Part shown: one piece after another, positions 11,401 through 24,100 of the stretch | Numbering within the stretch: position 1 is the first letter of the stretch | Layout of the letters: every line of letters begins with the position of its first letter | Origin: Elysia chlorotica | Taxonomy: Eukaryota; Mollusca; Gastropoda; Plakobranchidae | NCBI GenBank assembly: GCA_003991915.1 | Contig: RQTK01000020.1 | Coordinates: 717,078 to 781,077, forward strand | DNA length: 64,000 nt | Direction of reading: 5' to 3' | Translations under genes and position numbers: made by a program | Notes under the pieces: model-generated | Seen by the model: only the letters and a program-made list of their open reading frames with translations | What the model was told of the DNA's origin: nothing | Database searches by the model: none

Positions 11401-12654
11401 TGGCTGTACTCCCTGTCCTTTTGTTATTTAAAAAAAAATTTTAATTGAGTAAAATACCTACCAGCGGTACTCCTTGTCTTTTTTTTTTTTTATTATTGTA
11501 CATGTATTGGCTGTTTTGGCATGATTTGTTTGATTCATACTCATAGAATATAGATACAAATTTGATCATATTTATTTGTTTATTTGGACACGGGTTGTAA
11601 TGCGGGCGGGGAAGGGGGAGGGGACAAACACACAAGCACATAAAATTGATCTGTTAAGCAATTGAAGCTATCTCTGTCTCTCACACCCGCTTGCTCTGTC
11701 TCTCTCTCCCCTCTCTTCACAGGTAACTGACTTCTATGTAATCAAATATTACCCACCCACCCCTCAAATCGCGCCCACCAAGCTAATTTTATCGCCCACA
11801 GGCTAGGGACCACAAAACTCAAGGAGTGCCCTATCATCTATGTATTATTGCTAAAGTCTACTTTCCAGTTTGTAAACTTCATGGGGCCATGTACTAATTA
11901 GATCTAGATCCAGATTGTAGCTATTTAGAATCTATCTAAACATAAAAACTGTGCTTTTGGGCAAATTTTTATTAAATGTCTTACATCAGCAGCTACCCTT
12001 AAGGTTGATGGCTGACAACTTTATGTTCTGTGGCACACTGACGACAGTTGCAAAACTGCCTCAACCAGTCACATTGAATCTTGACTGACATTGACCCAAA
12101 CAATAAGAAACAAAATCTGACTAATTACCTTGGTATGAACTGGCCAGCTGTGTAGGCTTAACTCATAATCTACACATTCAGGGCTAGATCTACACCTCGT
12201 AGTCGTACTTAGCAGACTGGTTTTGCATAGCACCATACCAATGAACTGTAAGTTAGTTGAAGAGTGCCAAATCTAGACTTCATCTTCTTCAAGCTTCTTT
12301 AGACCCCGCATCTAGACTAGATTTTCTCTTTGTCATTGAAGTGTCATATCTTTCAATTTAGAGAAATCTAGATCTAGACCTCTACTTTTGAATATACAGT
12401 GAAAGATATTCGAGAGAATCACTCTTGGTCTTCTCTCCTTTTTGTTTACACATCTCAATCTGACACAGAGGACCGATTCCGATAGCCCAACTTTGACACC
12501 ATATTAACATTGAACAGGGGATGGTTATAGCATATAAGCCGTTAAACAACATACATAAAAGTATTTAGCTTCGTTTTTAAGTCATACTTATGTTCGTAAA
12601 TACTAAAATATTAAAGATGAAGATAAATTGATAATACATAGTTAAGCTTACCAT
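8058..12654 (-). CDS. RPS24: 40S ribosomal protein S24 (eS24), complete gene with duplicated last coding exon
   Basis: Small-subunit ribosomal protein, cytosolic. Exons read on the minus strand are: ATG alone (12,654-12,652); 11,063-10,995; 10,740-10,531; then one of two alternative exons, 9,698-9,582 or 8,341-8,225. The joined protein begins [13 protein letters not shown] and continues through [54 protein letters not shown] and [20 protein letters not shown]. This is the S24e family from end to end, at about 130-138 residues. All introns are GT-AG and in phase 0. An ATG-only first exon is also the arrangement known for vertebrate RPS24. The last few codons and stop are uncertain. Confidence 0.96.
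8225..8341 (-). CDS. RPS24: RPS24 exon 4, distal copy (4b)
   Basis: 117 nt with the same 39 residues, acceptor and donor as exon 4a; I see one synonymous difference (TTTCTTTC against TTTCTCTC). A tentative terminal exon lies at 8,075-8,058 (acceptor CTAATTTTTTAG, then VDCTS and stop). Both copies could be used, but joining both in one mRNA would duplicate the C-terminal 39 residues. Confidence 0.9.
8914..9793 (-). repeat. Tandem duplication of the RPS24 3' end, proximal copy
   Basis: This is the copy nearer to RPS24 exon 3. It is nearly identical to 7,559-8,434, with small indels such as an insertion near 9,140. It includes coding exon 9,582-9,698 and the same SINE family 1 fragment downstream of it. 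Confidence 0.95.
9582..9698 (-). CDS. RPS24: RPS24 exon 4, proximal copy (4a)
   Basis: 117 nt, 39 codons: [20 protein letters not shown] followed by [19 protein letters not shown], the basic C-terminal helix of eS24. The acceptor is ATCCACAG and the donor GTAAGC (9,581). It encodes the same peptide as exon 4b. A tentative terminal exon follows at 9,431-9,414 (acceptor TTTTTTTAG, then VDCAS and stop), at low confidence. Confidence 0.92.
10531..10740 (-). CDS. RPS24: RPS24 exon 3
   Basis: 210 nt, 70 codons, from [20 protein letters not shown] to [10 protein letters not shown], with the family signature [20 protein letters not shown]. The acceptor ends AAAAG; the donor is GTATGT at 10,530. Confidence 0.97.
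10995..11063 (-). CDS. RPS24: RPS24 exon 2
   Basis: 69 nt encoding [16 protein letters not shown] and then LLCRKQM. The acceptor is TTTCTTTCAG (to 11,064) and the donor GTTAGT (from 10,994). This is the conserved N-terminal strand of eS24. Confidence 0.96.
11309..11830. mobile_element. hAT-like MITE in RPS24 intron 1
   Basis: A 522-bp element with ~40-bp terminal inverted repeats: left cactccttgagttttgtggt, then ccctagcccgtgggcgat; right, the same sequence inverted with one or two mismatches. It is flanked by a perfect 8-bp direct duplication, CTATCATC, at 11,301-11,308 and 11,831-11,838. An 8-bp target duplication is the hAT superfamily hallmark. There is no transposase frame, so the copy is non-autonomous. 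Confidence 0.88.
11839..12645. other. Remainder of RPS24 intron 1
   Basis: AT-rich intron sequence with many agatctag motifs. A diverged block at ~11,995-12,120 (gctgacaactttatgttctg, then accagtcacattgaat) resembles the centre of SINE family 1. Confidence 0.5.
12652..12654 (-). CDS. RPS24: RPS24 exon 1 (initiator ATG only)
   Basis: The only coding triplet is ATG, followed at once by the donor GTAAGC (12,651-12,646). The upstream minus-strand sequence is the pyrimidine-rich leader. Joining to exon 2 gives [12 protein letters not shown]. Confidence 0.93.
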
Positions 12655-12690
12655 GGTTATTGTTTGCGCTTATAGCGGAAAAGGAAGTGG
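12655..12690 (-). promoter_or_regulatory. RPS24: RPS24 5' leader with TOP-like pyrimidine tract
   Basis: The minus strand reads CCACTTCCTTTTCCGC just upstream of the ATG. This is the C-plus-pyrimidine start typical of 5'TOP mRNAs of ribosomal proteins, which are translationally controlled by growth signalling. The exact transcription start is inferred. Confidence 0.65.
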
Positions 12691-12699
12691 AAAATTCTA

Positions 12700-13560
12700 C
12701 TTTTGCTTTCAATCCGGAGGAAGGGATGGAATCAATTAAACTGCTGCTATGTATCAACAAAGAATGTATGCTCTGGTATCAATACCTGAGAGGTCACATG
12801 TCCCAGTTATGAACGCTAAGATCAGTACAAATTTTTGTTGAGGTAGAAAAAGAAACAGTAACTATAATTTTTTTTTTTAATGTAGACCTACACATTTTAA
12901 ACTAATTTTCTTACCCACACAAATACTGGAAATTAAAAAAGAGGGAAACAAAAAGATTTTACTGGTAATAAGATGAACACGAGAGAGAATGCGATAAACA
13001 TGACTATGGCCCCACTAAAGAACCACAGGATAGGCACAAAAAGTATTATCTAATTCGAAATTCTCTATGCTACGTCAAAGGTTATGACAAAAAAAAGACT
13101 TAAACGGGCGGAGGCTGGTGGCTACAATAATTTTTATTGCGCTTACTGTTAGAGAATAACAAAGTGCGCTTGGGAACCAAAATAAATAATTGTTTTTCAC
13201 CAACACTAATATTAATAAAAGTAACAAGTATGACTTTATTTAGCATGTTATAGGAAAATAAAGGTGCACGCTGTAGGGGGCCTTTACCAAAATAATCATA
13301 TAATAAGAAAGCTTCCCAAATTATTGACTGTGAACTAACCCCCTTCGAAGACATGTATGTTTTACAAGTAAGGAATAAAGCTAAATACGAGTATGAACCA
13401 CCCTCTTCATAGTGAATATAAAACATTACAAAGAAGTAACAGATTAATATAAAAAGGGACGGAACAGGCATAATTTTGTATAACAACTGTATTGTAACAA
13501 CATCCATGAGATTGCTTCAAAAACTTAGAAGGGGAGGGGGGGGGGGGGGTGTGGTTGTGG
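12700..13560. other. Intergenic region upstream of RPS24; no gene recognised
   Basis: AT-rich. A minus-strand open frame of 135 codons at 13,507-13,100 has no recognisable family and no codon or splice support; I treat it as chance. Confidence 0.55.
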
Positions 13561-13564
13561 TTAA

Positions 13565-13775
13565 GGAGATAGGGGGAGAGAGTTGTGAATCGTTGGTCTC
13601 CGGGTCGGGAGATCCGCGATTCGGGTCCCATGGTCGGCAAATTCGTTTGTCCAATTTCGTCCCCTGTATCCCCGCCCTGTTTTGTGTGTGGCGGCACATA
13701 AAATTCCCAGACGCCAGTTCGTCCACAAAATAGCCTATCTAGAGCTGACATTGGACGTTAAACCAACTCAGACTA
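13565..13775 (+). mobile_element. tRNA-derived SINE (family 1), plus strand
   Basis: tRNA-like head with a B-box-like gattcgggtccc at ~13,618, then the shared tgtgtggcggcacataaaat block and the tail gacattggacgttaaaccaa. It is diverged relative to the 22.7-kb copy. Confidence 0.75.
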
Positions 13776-13798
13776 TCAACTCTATCAATCAATTTATC

Positions 13799-14169
<371 letters not shown>

Positions 14170-14224
<55 letters not shown>

Positions 14225-14236
14225 AAAGTGTAACCC

Positions 14237-14292
<56 letters not shown>
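14170..14292 (+). repeat. (CT)n tract with a duplicated interruption
   Basis: Two CT runs, each followed by cactaaagtgtaa (14,220 and 14,292), form a higher-order tandem duplication of about 60-70 bp. Confidence 0.85.
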
Positions 14293-14296
<4 letters not shown>

Positions 14297-14764
14297 AAAG
14301 TGTAATTTTGTCACTACACAAGGCACACCTGCTCTCTTATCTCTCAAACTCTATTGTGGTCATTATAAAGTATGCTAAATATAGCCTAACAGGTCGCTTT
14401 GGTTTATCAGATAAATGTATAAACCATCGGGCTTCTGAGCTATATTAGAAGTAGTGATAGCCCGTAAGAAACAGAAAGTAGGACCTTGCGTTTTATTACG
14501 AGGCGGGAAACATAGACAATTTACCTCTTATGTAGTTATTGGTAAAGATCGATTTTCACCGAACAAATATTCTACCACTGGAAACTACCATTTTGTCACG
14601 TATTTTTCCCAACTAACATGATAAGAGTGAAAATGTAAAAGAATAAATAAATACATAAGAAAAAAACAAGGGCACAATTATTCTGTGTAGTTCATTTATC
14701 ATTTTCTTTTGCACCTTCCACCACGATTTCCATTACCGTACCCGGAGTGGCTCAGATATCTACA
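14293..14764. other. Region upstream of the serine protease; no further gene seen
   Basis: Presumed protease promoter region. I cannot point to a convincing TATA or initiator. Confidence 0.4.
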
Positions 14765-14819
14765 ATGTTTTCAACTTTCATCAGAGTTTTCAGTTGGATA
14801 GTTCCCTTCGGATTTTTAT
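14765..14819 (+). CDS. Serine protease exon 1 (signal peptide)
   Basis: ATG to donor GTAAGC (14,820): 18 codons plus one base. The frame reads [18 protein letters not shown] and is hydrophobic. Joined to exon 2 (T + AC) it continues [12 protein letters not shown], with a plausible signal-peptidase site near WAA. I chose this start because it alone gives a hydrophobic leader in the right phase. Confidence 0.82.
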
Positions 14820-16372
14820 GTAAGCAAGCTATTTTAGAATAAATTTGCCTTTGCATTTTTTTTCGAAGTTCAGTTATGAGCAGTAGAAATGCGAGGGCAT
14901 TTTTTAAATTACATTTACAACTTTTATTTTTTTGGTGATTGGAAAAGCATGTATGTTTGGCATAGATAAGCTATTGCATGCATTCGTTTTTCCATTTTGT
15001 ATCACCGATTCTCATAGATTCTGTAAAAGGCAATACTTTTTGTTTTGAAGTAACTTTTCATTATTATGTTTGTTTTGTAATGTATGTGACTGCTTTATCT
15101 TATTTGTAAAATTATTTTTATAAGTTACAAATGCGCTTAACCAATCGAATATTATTTTTAGATCACATGGTACGGATTTCCATCCTTATGCTGCTTTTTT
15201 GTTGTTGTTCAAACATTTGGAGCAACATTTTCTAAAACTACTTTTTCTTGAATATTGGTTGTCTTAAAAAAACACCTAATAGATGGGAAAAGATCACACA
15301 CGACACATATTATTTCTGTACACAATCACGATCTTCAATTAGGTCCCCATGCCCTAGCAAAGCCAAAAGACATAAAACAATGATGTTATTTTGAACCTAT
15401 AATTTAAATAATTAGATTGCAAGTTAAATTTCGATCAAAAGAAGAATTCACAAACCTAGATATAGCTTTCGACCAAGAGATAAGGCAAAGAGGCAAAGAC
15501 AAATTCAGACTGAGGACATAAATGGGGATCGAACCAGCACATTGTACTCAGCACCCATCGGCTCACCAAGGCGAATACCGATGTGCTACTGCTAGAATAT
15601 AAAGGGTATAAGTGGGGAAAACTATCATTGTCTTTTCAGACACTACATGGGCGGCGCCTTTGGAGCTCCCTTGTACAAAAGCCACCGGGACTTGTGGTAA
15701 ACCGGTGATTCCCCCCATCTCAATGAGGATCATCGGCGGTCAGCCTGCTGTCCGAGGCTCTTGGCCCTGGATGGTCAGTATTGGTCATTTACTGTGCCTG
15801 TGGTTTTGTTTATTAATACATGCCTGGTGATAACGGCACCCAAAGGGAAAATAAAGACGGTGGGAAAATGAGGGCGCGCTGGCGTCAATAATAGCTTTAC
15901 CCCATGCCAAGACGTCAATGGCGCTTGCCCCATGCACAAAGGGATATACCATGCCACACACTATTGTCGTGTGGATAAAATAAACAAAGACACCTCGTGT
16001 AAACGGGGCCTATAGCAACCAAAACCAATACGATAGGTAAGTGACACTGCACCGGCGTCTATTCATAGCTCTACCTTAGACTATCAGAACCTGGACCATT
16101 GAGGTGATTGAGCGATCAGACAAGTCCACGCCTGTGGCGTGTGTTGACGTCATAGGTTACCATCGTGTGGATCGGAAATCTTGCAAAGCCTAAAATATTC
16201 AACGCCACCTGGTAGGCTATTTCGGGAGGGACTACATAGACTGGCGTTTGGCAATTTTACATCTACAACATAATGGATAGAAAGAGAGAAAGATAGGGAG
16301 ATAGATGCATAGAGAGATTGAGAGAAGGAGTGAGAGAGAGTAAGAGAGAGAGAGAGAGAGAGGGAGAGAGAG

Positions 16373-16441
<69 letters not shown>

Positions 16442-17693
16442 CCAAATCATTGCATTAAATCTGTATAATTATTATAACTAGGCCTAAATTAAAATCGCCT
16501 GGACTGTTTTTGGTATAATTTGAGGAGGCCTAATGAATTCAGAGAGAGAGAGAGAGAGAGAACGCAGACAAGCAATCATCCGCGCATTGGTATGAAATAA
16601 AAGAAAAGTGTCATGCAACCATTATAAATGAGCCTCCCATTCAGTTAGATCCCTTTTTCAAAGATGACTTTTAATTATTTAGCAAACCTGTATCTCTTTT
16701 ACCAAGACTGTAGACCTTTTAATGTCAGCCCGCGAAGGAACAAAGAATAGAACCCGGAACGTCCGATTTGAAGCCGCCTACTCAATCAACCACTACTCTG
16801 ACTCTCTGTTTTTTTGTTTCGTCTATTTTTCTTTTTGTTTCCACTCAGGCGAGCATACATGAAAACGGTTTCGCAAAATGTGGAGGGGCTATCATTAGTG
16901 AAGATCTGATTTTGACAGCGACCCATTGTTTCATGTAGGTACAACATGAATCACCTTCCCATTCACTTCATTTTCTTCTGACTTATTTTGCATACTTTGT
17001 TTAAGGACAAAGCTTCCAAAAATAGAGGGCAAAGTCACCAAGTTATGCAAAATGTGCAATGAGAATCCAAGTGAGTAGTTTTATCGAACTGGTAGAGACA
17101 GTTAGGACAGTTTACATTATTGCTATGGAGACTGAAAAAGGCTGCCTTAGAACCATTCTGTACTATCTATGCTAAAAGTTTAGCTTTTGCTGTTATGATG
17201 CAGATAATTACGTGTTGACTCCGTTTCATTTGGTGCCTTTGCCCTCTATTTTCGAACGCCTAGCTATAAATGCTATGTTTATAATTTTATTATTATTTAT
17301 AAACGTGTATATGAGATTTCACTATATCATTGTACTTTAATGTACAGCCACTGCCATTCAATGGTTTTAAGTCTGTAAATTTAAATTCTTGACGTATATC
17401 ACGTTCGTCTCAGTGTTTATTTTTCTTGCTCTTTGCTACAACTTATTCTCATCAGTTTACTGTTTCTGCCTATCTGCCTAAGTTTCCATAATTATTCTAA
17501 TTTGTTCTGATTGATATCTGTTAAGCAGTTTACTGAAAAACATCATGATAGTCTTCAAAGTAGGCCTAATTCATTTTCACTGCAGAAATGTATACAAAAT
17601 TTTTGTGTTCATCTCCCAACCTCCTTTCAGTGTATTTCTTTCTATCTTTGCTTCATTCCCTCTCTACCTGTTTGTTTGTTTTCTGCCCGCGTG

Positions 17694-17778
<85 letters not shown>

Positions 17779-20415
17779 ATGTTTATCTTTGTACCTCTGC
17801 CTGTCTATGCCTCTCTGTGCCTGTCCGTCTGTCTTTTTCTCTTTCTCTGTCAATCTATTGGTCTGTATGTCTATTTGCCTCTCTGTGCATCTCGCTTTCT
17901 CTCGCCATTTCTTCGCCACTCTTCCCCTCTACTGCTCTCTCGCTCTATTTCATATACACAACTCTCCCCTTTCTCTTCTTTCAATATATCTCGGTATCCA
18001 TATTTTATACCCCCCCCCTCTCTCTCTCTCTCCCCCAAACACTCACCTCTCTACATTTTCATCGATTGGGCTTGCCGTAAGGCCGTGGGGTCCTACTCGA
18101 TGTTGTGGTCTGTACATAAACAGTATAGGCTATTTTATTTATTAGCCTTACATTGCATACATCTATACTATAAGTTGTTCATTGTACGCTTTAAATGCGC
18201 TTACCACAGGAGCTATACTAACGACACGTCGATCTGGACTATCAGTGTGGGCAAATACCGTATGGACCGCAAAGAAAACGGAGAAAAGACGGTTAAAGTA
18301 TGTGTATAGTTCAATTACCTAAGAGCGATTTTTTAATAACTAATAAGAAGTTGTGCTACTAATGAAAACAATTTTGTCAACACTTTTTGACTACCGAGAT
18401 TAATATACGCTTGAAATTATATAATAGTTTTCATGTATTTATATTTCGACAATAATTATATTTATACTTCAACTAATCGAATTTAAAAAATTTAATGTGT
18501 TGTAATATTTTAACTTTATTCAGCTGTTCCTATCTTTATTTGCATATTCTTACGACGTGTTGTAAGCTACCGCTATATCGACGTTGTACTTACAGACCCA
18601 TGTCTACCAATAACCTTCTTTATCTACACCGATTTTTGGGCAGCGTCAGTTTCTTCAATGGTAATGGTTAGTTCTCTGAACAACCGGGGGGTCCGCTGTT
18701 CAAATCTAAGTTTGTGTTTGTTTCTCCGTACACGATTCTTCGAGAAACAAAGGGTAAAGGATTCCTAGAGAAACAAAGCGAAGGTAAAGGATTGTTCGAG
18801 AAACAAAGAGAATATAAAGGATTTCTAGAGAAACAAAGCGAAGGTAAAGGATTGTTCGAGAAACAAAGAGAATAATTTTTTTATAAAGGATTCCTAGAGA
18901 AACAAAGGGAAGGTAAAGGATTTTCGAGAAACAAAGGGTAAAGGATTCTTCGAGAAACAAAGGGTAAAGGATTCCTAGAGAAGCAAAGGGTAAAGAATTC
19001 ATAGAGAAACAAAGGGTAAAAGATTCTTCGAGAAACAAAGGGTAAAGGATTCCTAGAGAAACAAAGGGAAGGTAAAGCATTCTTCGAGAAACAAAGAGAA
19101 GGTAAAGGATTCTTCGAGAAACATAGGGACGGTACGATTACATCCTTTAATATGGAAACCTTAGTTTACCAGCTTGTAGTGATCTTTGGTCTCTCCTAGT
19201 TTAACGTTTCCTAGGTCGCGTTGACAGGACCCCAGGTCCGCATACCTGGGACATAGAAGTAACATTATTATACATACGTTGACACCTGCACTAGTAGAGA
19301 AAAAGGAATGCGCGGGGATTGCACCCCGGACATTCAGTACCGAAGTTCGACGCTTTAACACCATCGCCCCACGCTCGTTTTACCTCTGTTTCTCTGGTCC
19401 AGGGGTAGAACATCGGCTTTCGACGCAAAAGGTCCCGAGTTCGAATCCTGGCTGTTGCGTTCCCTACTGGTTGGGTTGGTATCAGTATAATGTGACCGGC
19501 TGAGACAGGAGTCATGGTATCCCCGCCCTGTCTCGTGTGTGGCAGCACATAAATTATTATTATTATTATATTTAAACATTGTGAACTTGTTTCGCATCTA
19601 CTAAGGTGAGCCAAATCATCACTCATGCGGACTTCGACGCCATGACAGTGGCCAACGACATCGCGCTGGTTGTGCTGGCAGAGCGCTTGGTCTACTCTGA
19701 CGTGATTCAGCCAATCTGTGTGCCCCACTCCAGCCAAGAGGTCAAGGTCGGAGAGATGTGCCTGCTGGCTGGATGGGGCGCGACCAGAGGTCCAGTCTAA
19801 GATAATACTCATCATGAAAACCATTATCATCATTATCGACATCATCATCACCATCGTCACCATAATCAAATTCATCATTATGATCATGATCATCGTCAGA
19901 GGTCCAGTCTAAGATAGCCATCATGAAAACCATTATCGACATCAACATCCCCAAATTCATAATTATGATCATGATCATCGTCATCCTCTTCTTCTTCCTC
20001 CTCCTTCTCATCACCAATATCACCACAATCACCAATATAATGCACTAACAAATTAACAAAAAGGAATAAAAGCAAAGATCCCATTTCTCATGTTTTGAGC
20101 ATATATGCCTGGTACTCTCTCTCTCCTCTTCTCTTTCTCAAAGCATATCAGGTTGACCAATAATAGATCTAACAATGTAAGCCTACAATAGCTTTGAACA
20201 AAAATGAGCCATGATTTCTCCTGATTCTCTGTTCTAGGAACTTCTGACGTGAACGCTTTGAACCAAGTGAGTCTGCCCATAGTGTCCGATTCGACGTGCG
20301 GCCAGCCCGACTGGTACGGGATGGACTTCAGCCAGCCGGACACCACGTTCTGTGCGGGCTACGAGCAGGGCATCAAGGACGGGTGCACGGTGAGAGATAG
20401 ATAGATAGAGAGAGA

Positions 20416-20449
<34 letters not shown>

Positions 20450-20529
20450 TAGATAGAGAGATAGATATAATAATAATACAAGTAATTACCTGTCACGACT
20501 CCGGAGTTTCGAGCTGTTGCTCTCTTCAG

Positions 20530-20560
<31 letters not shown>

Positions 20561-20597
20561 GATAGATAGATAGATAGTTAGATAGATAGAGAGAGAG

Positions 20598-20652
<55 letters not shown>

Positions 20653-20717
20653 AGAAAGATAGAGATAGAGATGTCTGGTCGAGTGTGTATGTGTGTGTGT
20701 GTGAGAGAGAGAAAGAC

Positions 20718-20748
<31 letters not shown>

Positions 20749-21102
20749 TAGGATGAGAGAGAGAGAGGGAGAGAGATAGAGAGAGAGATAGAGAGAGAAG
20801 AGAGAGGATGAGAGAGAGAGAGAGACAGAGAGAGAGAGAGAGGGAGAGAGAGGGGGGATAGAGGTAAATCGAGAGGGACAGAGAGGGAGAAAAAGGGGAT
20901 GATGTAGTTAAAGAGAGAGTGAGATTTAAAGAGAGGCAGAGATGGAAAGCGAGTGGGAGAGTTAAAGAGGAATAGAGTGAGGGAGGGGTTGGGGAAGATA
21001 GAGAGAGTGAGAGTGAGAAAGTGGGAGAGATGGAGAACAGAGAGTGAGAAAAAGGGAGAGAGAGGGATCCATAAGTAAAGAGAGGGTGAGAAATACAGAA
21101 AG

Positions 21103-21155
<53 letters not shown>

Positions 21156-24100
21156 GAGAGAAGAAAGAGAGAGGAGGGATTGAGAGATACATAGGAAGAG
21201 AGGAATGGGAGGTTGAGAAAGGTGAGGTAATGAGAGGTATAGAGGGAGATAGAGAGAGAGAGAGAATGGGAGACAGTTTCATCGACCTTCCCTGGATTCC
21301 ATGCGAGGATACTATATGATAACGAATACACGATGAGAGAGACACGTCCAAATACTTATTTGTTCGACACTTTTGTCTGTCAGTCCTTAATCTGATTTGT
21401 GTTTCCTGGTGCCCGAAAGTAGTCGTCTTCAATTGTATTTAAATAATTTTTTTAAAATCATTCCATATACTCTCTTTTTAATCTGTTTCAGCCTGTCTTC
21501 ACTCAACTCTCTAACCACCGTCCTTGCGGGACCAANGGTCTTCACCCAACCCTCTAACCACCGTCCTTGCGTGACCACCCCCCTCCCAAAAACACAAACA
21601 AAAAAACCCCCCAACAAAACAAAACAAGAACAAACGTTTTATTTCATCATCTACCTTTTTCACGCACTATATCTACTTCAAAGACTTACTGAAAATGTTA
21701 CGGTGTGACTGTTCACATGCACAGTATGTGACATTCTAAAGGGACATCATTCTTAACTTTTGGTAAACCACTAATTTTCTTTTAGTATTAGAAACTCCCT
21801 TTTACGACAGCCTTGTTAATGGGCTGCAATTTGAGTTATTCGTCTGAATAATGTAACAACAAAGTATTTTAACAAGCTTAACACTAACAGTATATGGTTT
21901 TCCACAAATAATTTCAAATAAATCTTCGTGTGACTAAAAAAATCCATTAAAACTTATTTAATATTTTAAGTGGACGGTTTTACATAAAAAATACATTGAT
22001 TACAATTCAGTTATAGATTGTATATATGTATAGGGTTTTACTGATGGTGTTGTCTTAGCTCAGTGTATCGGATATTCAATACCTTTATATACCTTACTTT
22101 CATAAAGGATTATATCTTAATATAACGCCTTTATTCTCTGCATTGATTTCTGAATCATCTGTGAAGCAAAATGGAATTTCTTTTTGTAATTCAATAATAA
22201 TAAAAAAAAACAACAGAATAAAGAGCACCAAAAAATCTTTCAACATGCAAAAGGAAACACCCCACTCACCCAACAAAAAACAAACAAAACAAAAACAAAA
22301 CTACAAGAAAACAATATTAAACACAAAAACAAAAGAACATAGAGCAACCAAAAGAGTATTGGATGACAGTTATTCTATTTTATACTCTTTACTTCTACAT
22401 TTCTTCTTACGTATATTGTTTGGTTAAGATTTAACTTTTAATATTTAATTTTTAATTGCACGCTGATTGATATGATGTATGCGTATTTAGTGTATCCACT
22501 GTAAAGCGCTTTGAGATTTTAAAAAATATTCTGAAAATGGAAAGCGCGAAATAAATGTAATTTATTATTATTTTCATTTTAAAATTTGTGTACCCCAGGG
22601 CGACAGCGGTGGCCCTTTGATCTGCCTCGGAGAAAACAACACCTGGTACATTCAAGGTAAGGCGCTCAGTCCATTCACAGCAAGTAGTGCTAGCAGACCT
22701 AGAGCTCTTTTCCAAGTTGCTGGGTTGAGTTGAGTTGATTCGAGTTGGTTTTAACGTCCAACATCAGCACTATATAGGCTATATTGTGGACGGACCCCAA
22801 GACGGACGTCTGACAATTTTATGTGCTGCCACACACGAGACAGAGCGGGGATATCATGACTCCTGTCTCAGCCGATCACATTATACTGACACCGACCCAA
22901 CCAGTAGGGAACGCAACCGCCAGGATTCGAACTAGGGACCTTTTCCTCGGAAGCCGATGTTCTACCCCTGGACCACCATTGCTGGAGATCAGTGTTCGCC
23001 TCAGTGTGCTCCCATCTTTGTGCAGGATTCTTTACAAAATCTTGAGACCAGTTTTTTGTCCATCAAAATTAAAAAAGTAAACAATTAGTATTAAACATTC
23101 ACACCTGCCTATGTATATAATTGCATCATTTTGTCTTTTAAAAGACATCTTTGTTTTTTATATTGGAATTATATTATCATCCCCACTCTCTACCACAGAA
23201 TAAAATGTTTATTATTTCTTTTGTTCAAATCAAAGTAATTAAATGCTAAAAAAAACTTTGCTTTTAATTTTAAGTCTCATTTCACTTTCTCCACAATTTT
23301 TAACTGTTGATAAGACATTGTAGGCTAATCCTTTGGATAACATCTTTATTGTCATATAAAGTTACAGTTAATATATCTTCAGAGGTACAATTTCCCAACT
23401 GTAAAGATAATAATCTTATACTACTTGGATTTTTTGTCATGTATTCAGTACTTACTTTTACCAACAAGATCAGATTCCTATGTATGTAATTTCATTATTT
23501 TGTCTTTTAAAGGACACCTTTGTTCTTTATACCAGTATATTATTATCTGACTCTGAGTAAGAATGCCTTTAAGGTTCTAAAAATTCAAAGCTAACTTTCT
23601 CTTGTAACGATTATTTTTTCAAGCTTTGCCNNNNNNNNNNNNNNTTTTCCTTTTTCACCGACCCACAATCCGCGTTGTATAACGACGAAAGCTTAGCTGT
23701 ACCTCTGCATACCCCTGATAATACAAGGTAGATTTCATGAGAATCTCCCCCCCCCCCCAACCCTTGTATTTATTTGTGCCGACGTCATCAGGACTCACGC
23801 TCTCTACCTGAACACAGACTGGAGTGCTCACCTCGAGTCCCAGGTAGCCCGTGTGTGCTCCATCCTCCTCCCGGCCAATAGAATCGCTGCACCCGGCCTG
23901 TGACCGCCCCCTCCTCTGTACCGAGCCCCGAGCCCCCATCAGGCGGAGTATATAAACCCTGGGCCGACCGGGGCCCTCAGAACAGACCTGTAACGTAAGT
24001 ACTCACGTGAGCGCACAGCCTCACCGCTGATCTCCCGGCGTTCTACCTCCCGCTGCTTGTGTGATTTTACCTTACCTTGCAATATCGTTTTACCCTTTTT

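Noticed and set aside
13100-13507. 135-codon minus-strand frame upstream of RPS24
   Set aside because: AT-rich, no recognisable family and no exon structure; it overlaps other chance frames.
17545-18309. 254-codon plus-strand open frame
   Set aside because: It runs through an (ATCT)n array and crosses protease exon 4 in the wrong frame; not a separate gene.
18706-19080. Leu/Ser/Phe repeat protein on the minus strand
   Set aside because: It follows exactly the 22-30-bp minisatellite unit; no signal of selection or splice sites.
20486-21331. 281-codon minus-strand open frame
   Set aside because: It is the translation of a GATA/GA tract (Ser/Leu repeats). It has no composition, start or splice context of a gene and lies in a protease intron.
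22823-22985. True tRNA gene in the SINE head
   Set aside because: A- and B-box-like motifs exist, but no full cloverleaf can be drawn and the sequence continues into the SINE body shared by many copies.
23655-23939. 94-codon minus-strand frame in the GC-rich block
   Set aside because: It is antisense to the promoter-like motifs; GC-rich DNA gives long chance frames and no family is recognised.
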